Shown here piece after piece: positions 63,933 to 64,000 of a DNA stretch of 64,000 nucleotides (position 1 is its first letter; each line of letters starts with the position of its first letter). The position numbers were made by a program, and so were the translations under genes. This DNA comes from Edaphochlamys debaryana. Lineage: Eukaryota > Chlorophyta > Chlorophyceae > Chlamydomonadales. The notes beneath the pieces are model-generated. The model saw only the letters and a program-made list of their open reading frames with translations. It did not search any database and was not told where the DNA came from. The DNA is taken from NCBI GenBank assembly GCA_016858145.1, contig JAEHOE010000220.1:12501-76500 (forward strand), in the 5' to 3' direction.

Positions 63933-64000
63933 CTGCATCACATGTCAGGTTCGCCACGGCTTGTGACGGGCGAGGATGAGACCGGGTGCGAAGGCCATTG

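Overview
The window is nuclear DNA from a GC-rich eukaryote, most likely a green alga. Host genes are split by many short GT-AG introns (and one probable GC-AG intron), proteins are Ala/Gly/Pro-rich, and the pentamer TGTAA, a polyadenylation signal typical of green algae, sits just before the 3' ends of two retroelement families. Nothing looks bacterial: no operons, no Shine-Dalgarno spacing, no tRNA or rRNA seen.

Left part (1-22.7 kb) is mainly host genes. After a LINE ORF1 scrap at the edge comes a nine-exon gene on + (1037-4340), then repeat-rich DNA (4.4-8.9 kb). On the minus strand lie a receptor-like kinase with an extracellular CHASE domain (8907-15091), a long low-complexity/membrane protein ORF that could be its upstream exon (15074-17889), and a multi-exon gene with a CxxC motif (17999-20779). 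One phosphoglucomutase exon stands alone at 22597-22695.

The middle (22.7-54.4 kb) is almost all repeats: a 5'-truncated LINE with an intact ORF2 (LINE A, 22750-27727); a non-autonomous DNA transposon with 16-bp inverted ends (27784-28972); a ten-unit satellite array of about 0.8 kb units with tetranucleotide tracts (28973-36904); copies of a second retroelement-like family (36897-38264); a broken minus-strand LINE (LINE B, 38265-41756); a cystathionine-lyase-like pseudogene near 43 kb; and a tandem amplification of about 3,044 bp units, each a truncated LINE (LINE C) plus 1.3 kb of spacer (44105-54447).

The right part holds a minus-strand host gene with a beta-trefoil-like C terminus (54521-63932 and probably beyond). 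One of its introns contains a full-length, open LINE of the A type (55613-62334) and a truncated LINE C copy (62870-63551).

The main finding is that LINE families A and C, different in protein sequence, share the same roughly 95-base 3' end. It folds into three hairpins whose stems differ by compensating changes, carries TGTAA about 13-16 bases before the end, and is not followed by poly(A). Insertions seem to use a few bases of homology (CTG) between RNA 3' end and target. This looks like a structured recognition element for tail-less target-primed reverse transcription. All of this comes from reading the sequence by eye; no database search was possible.
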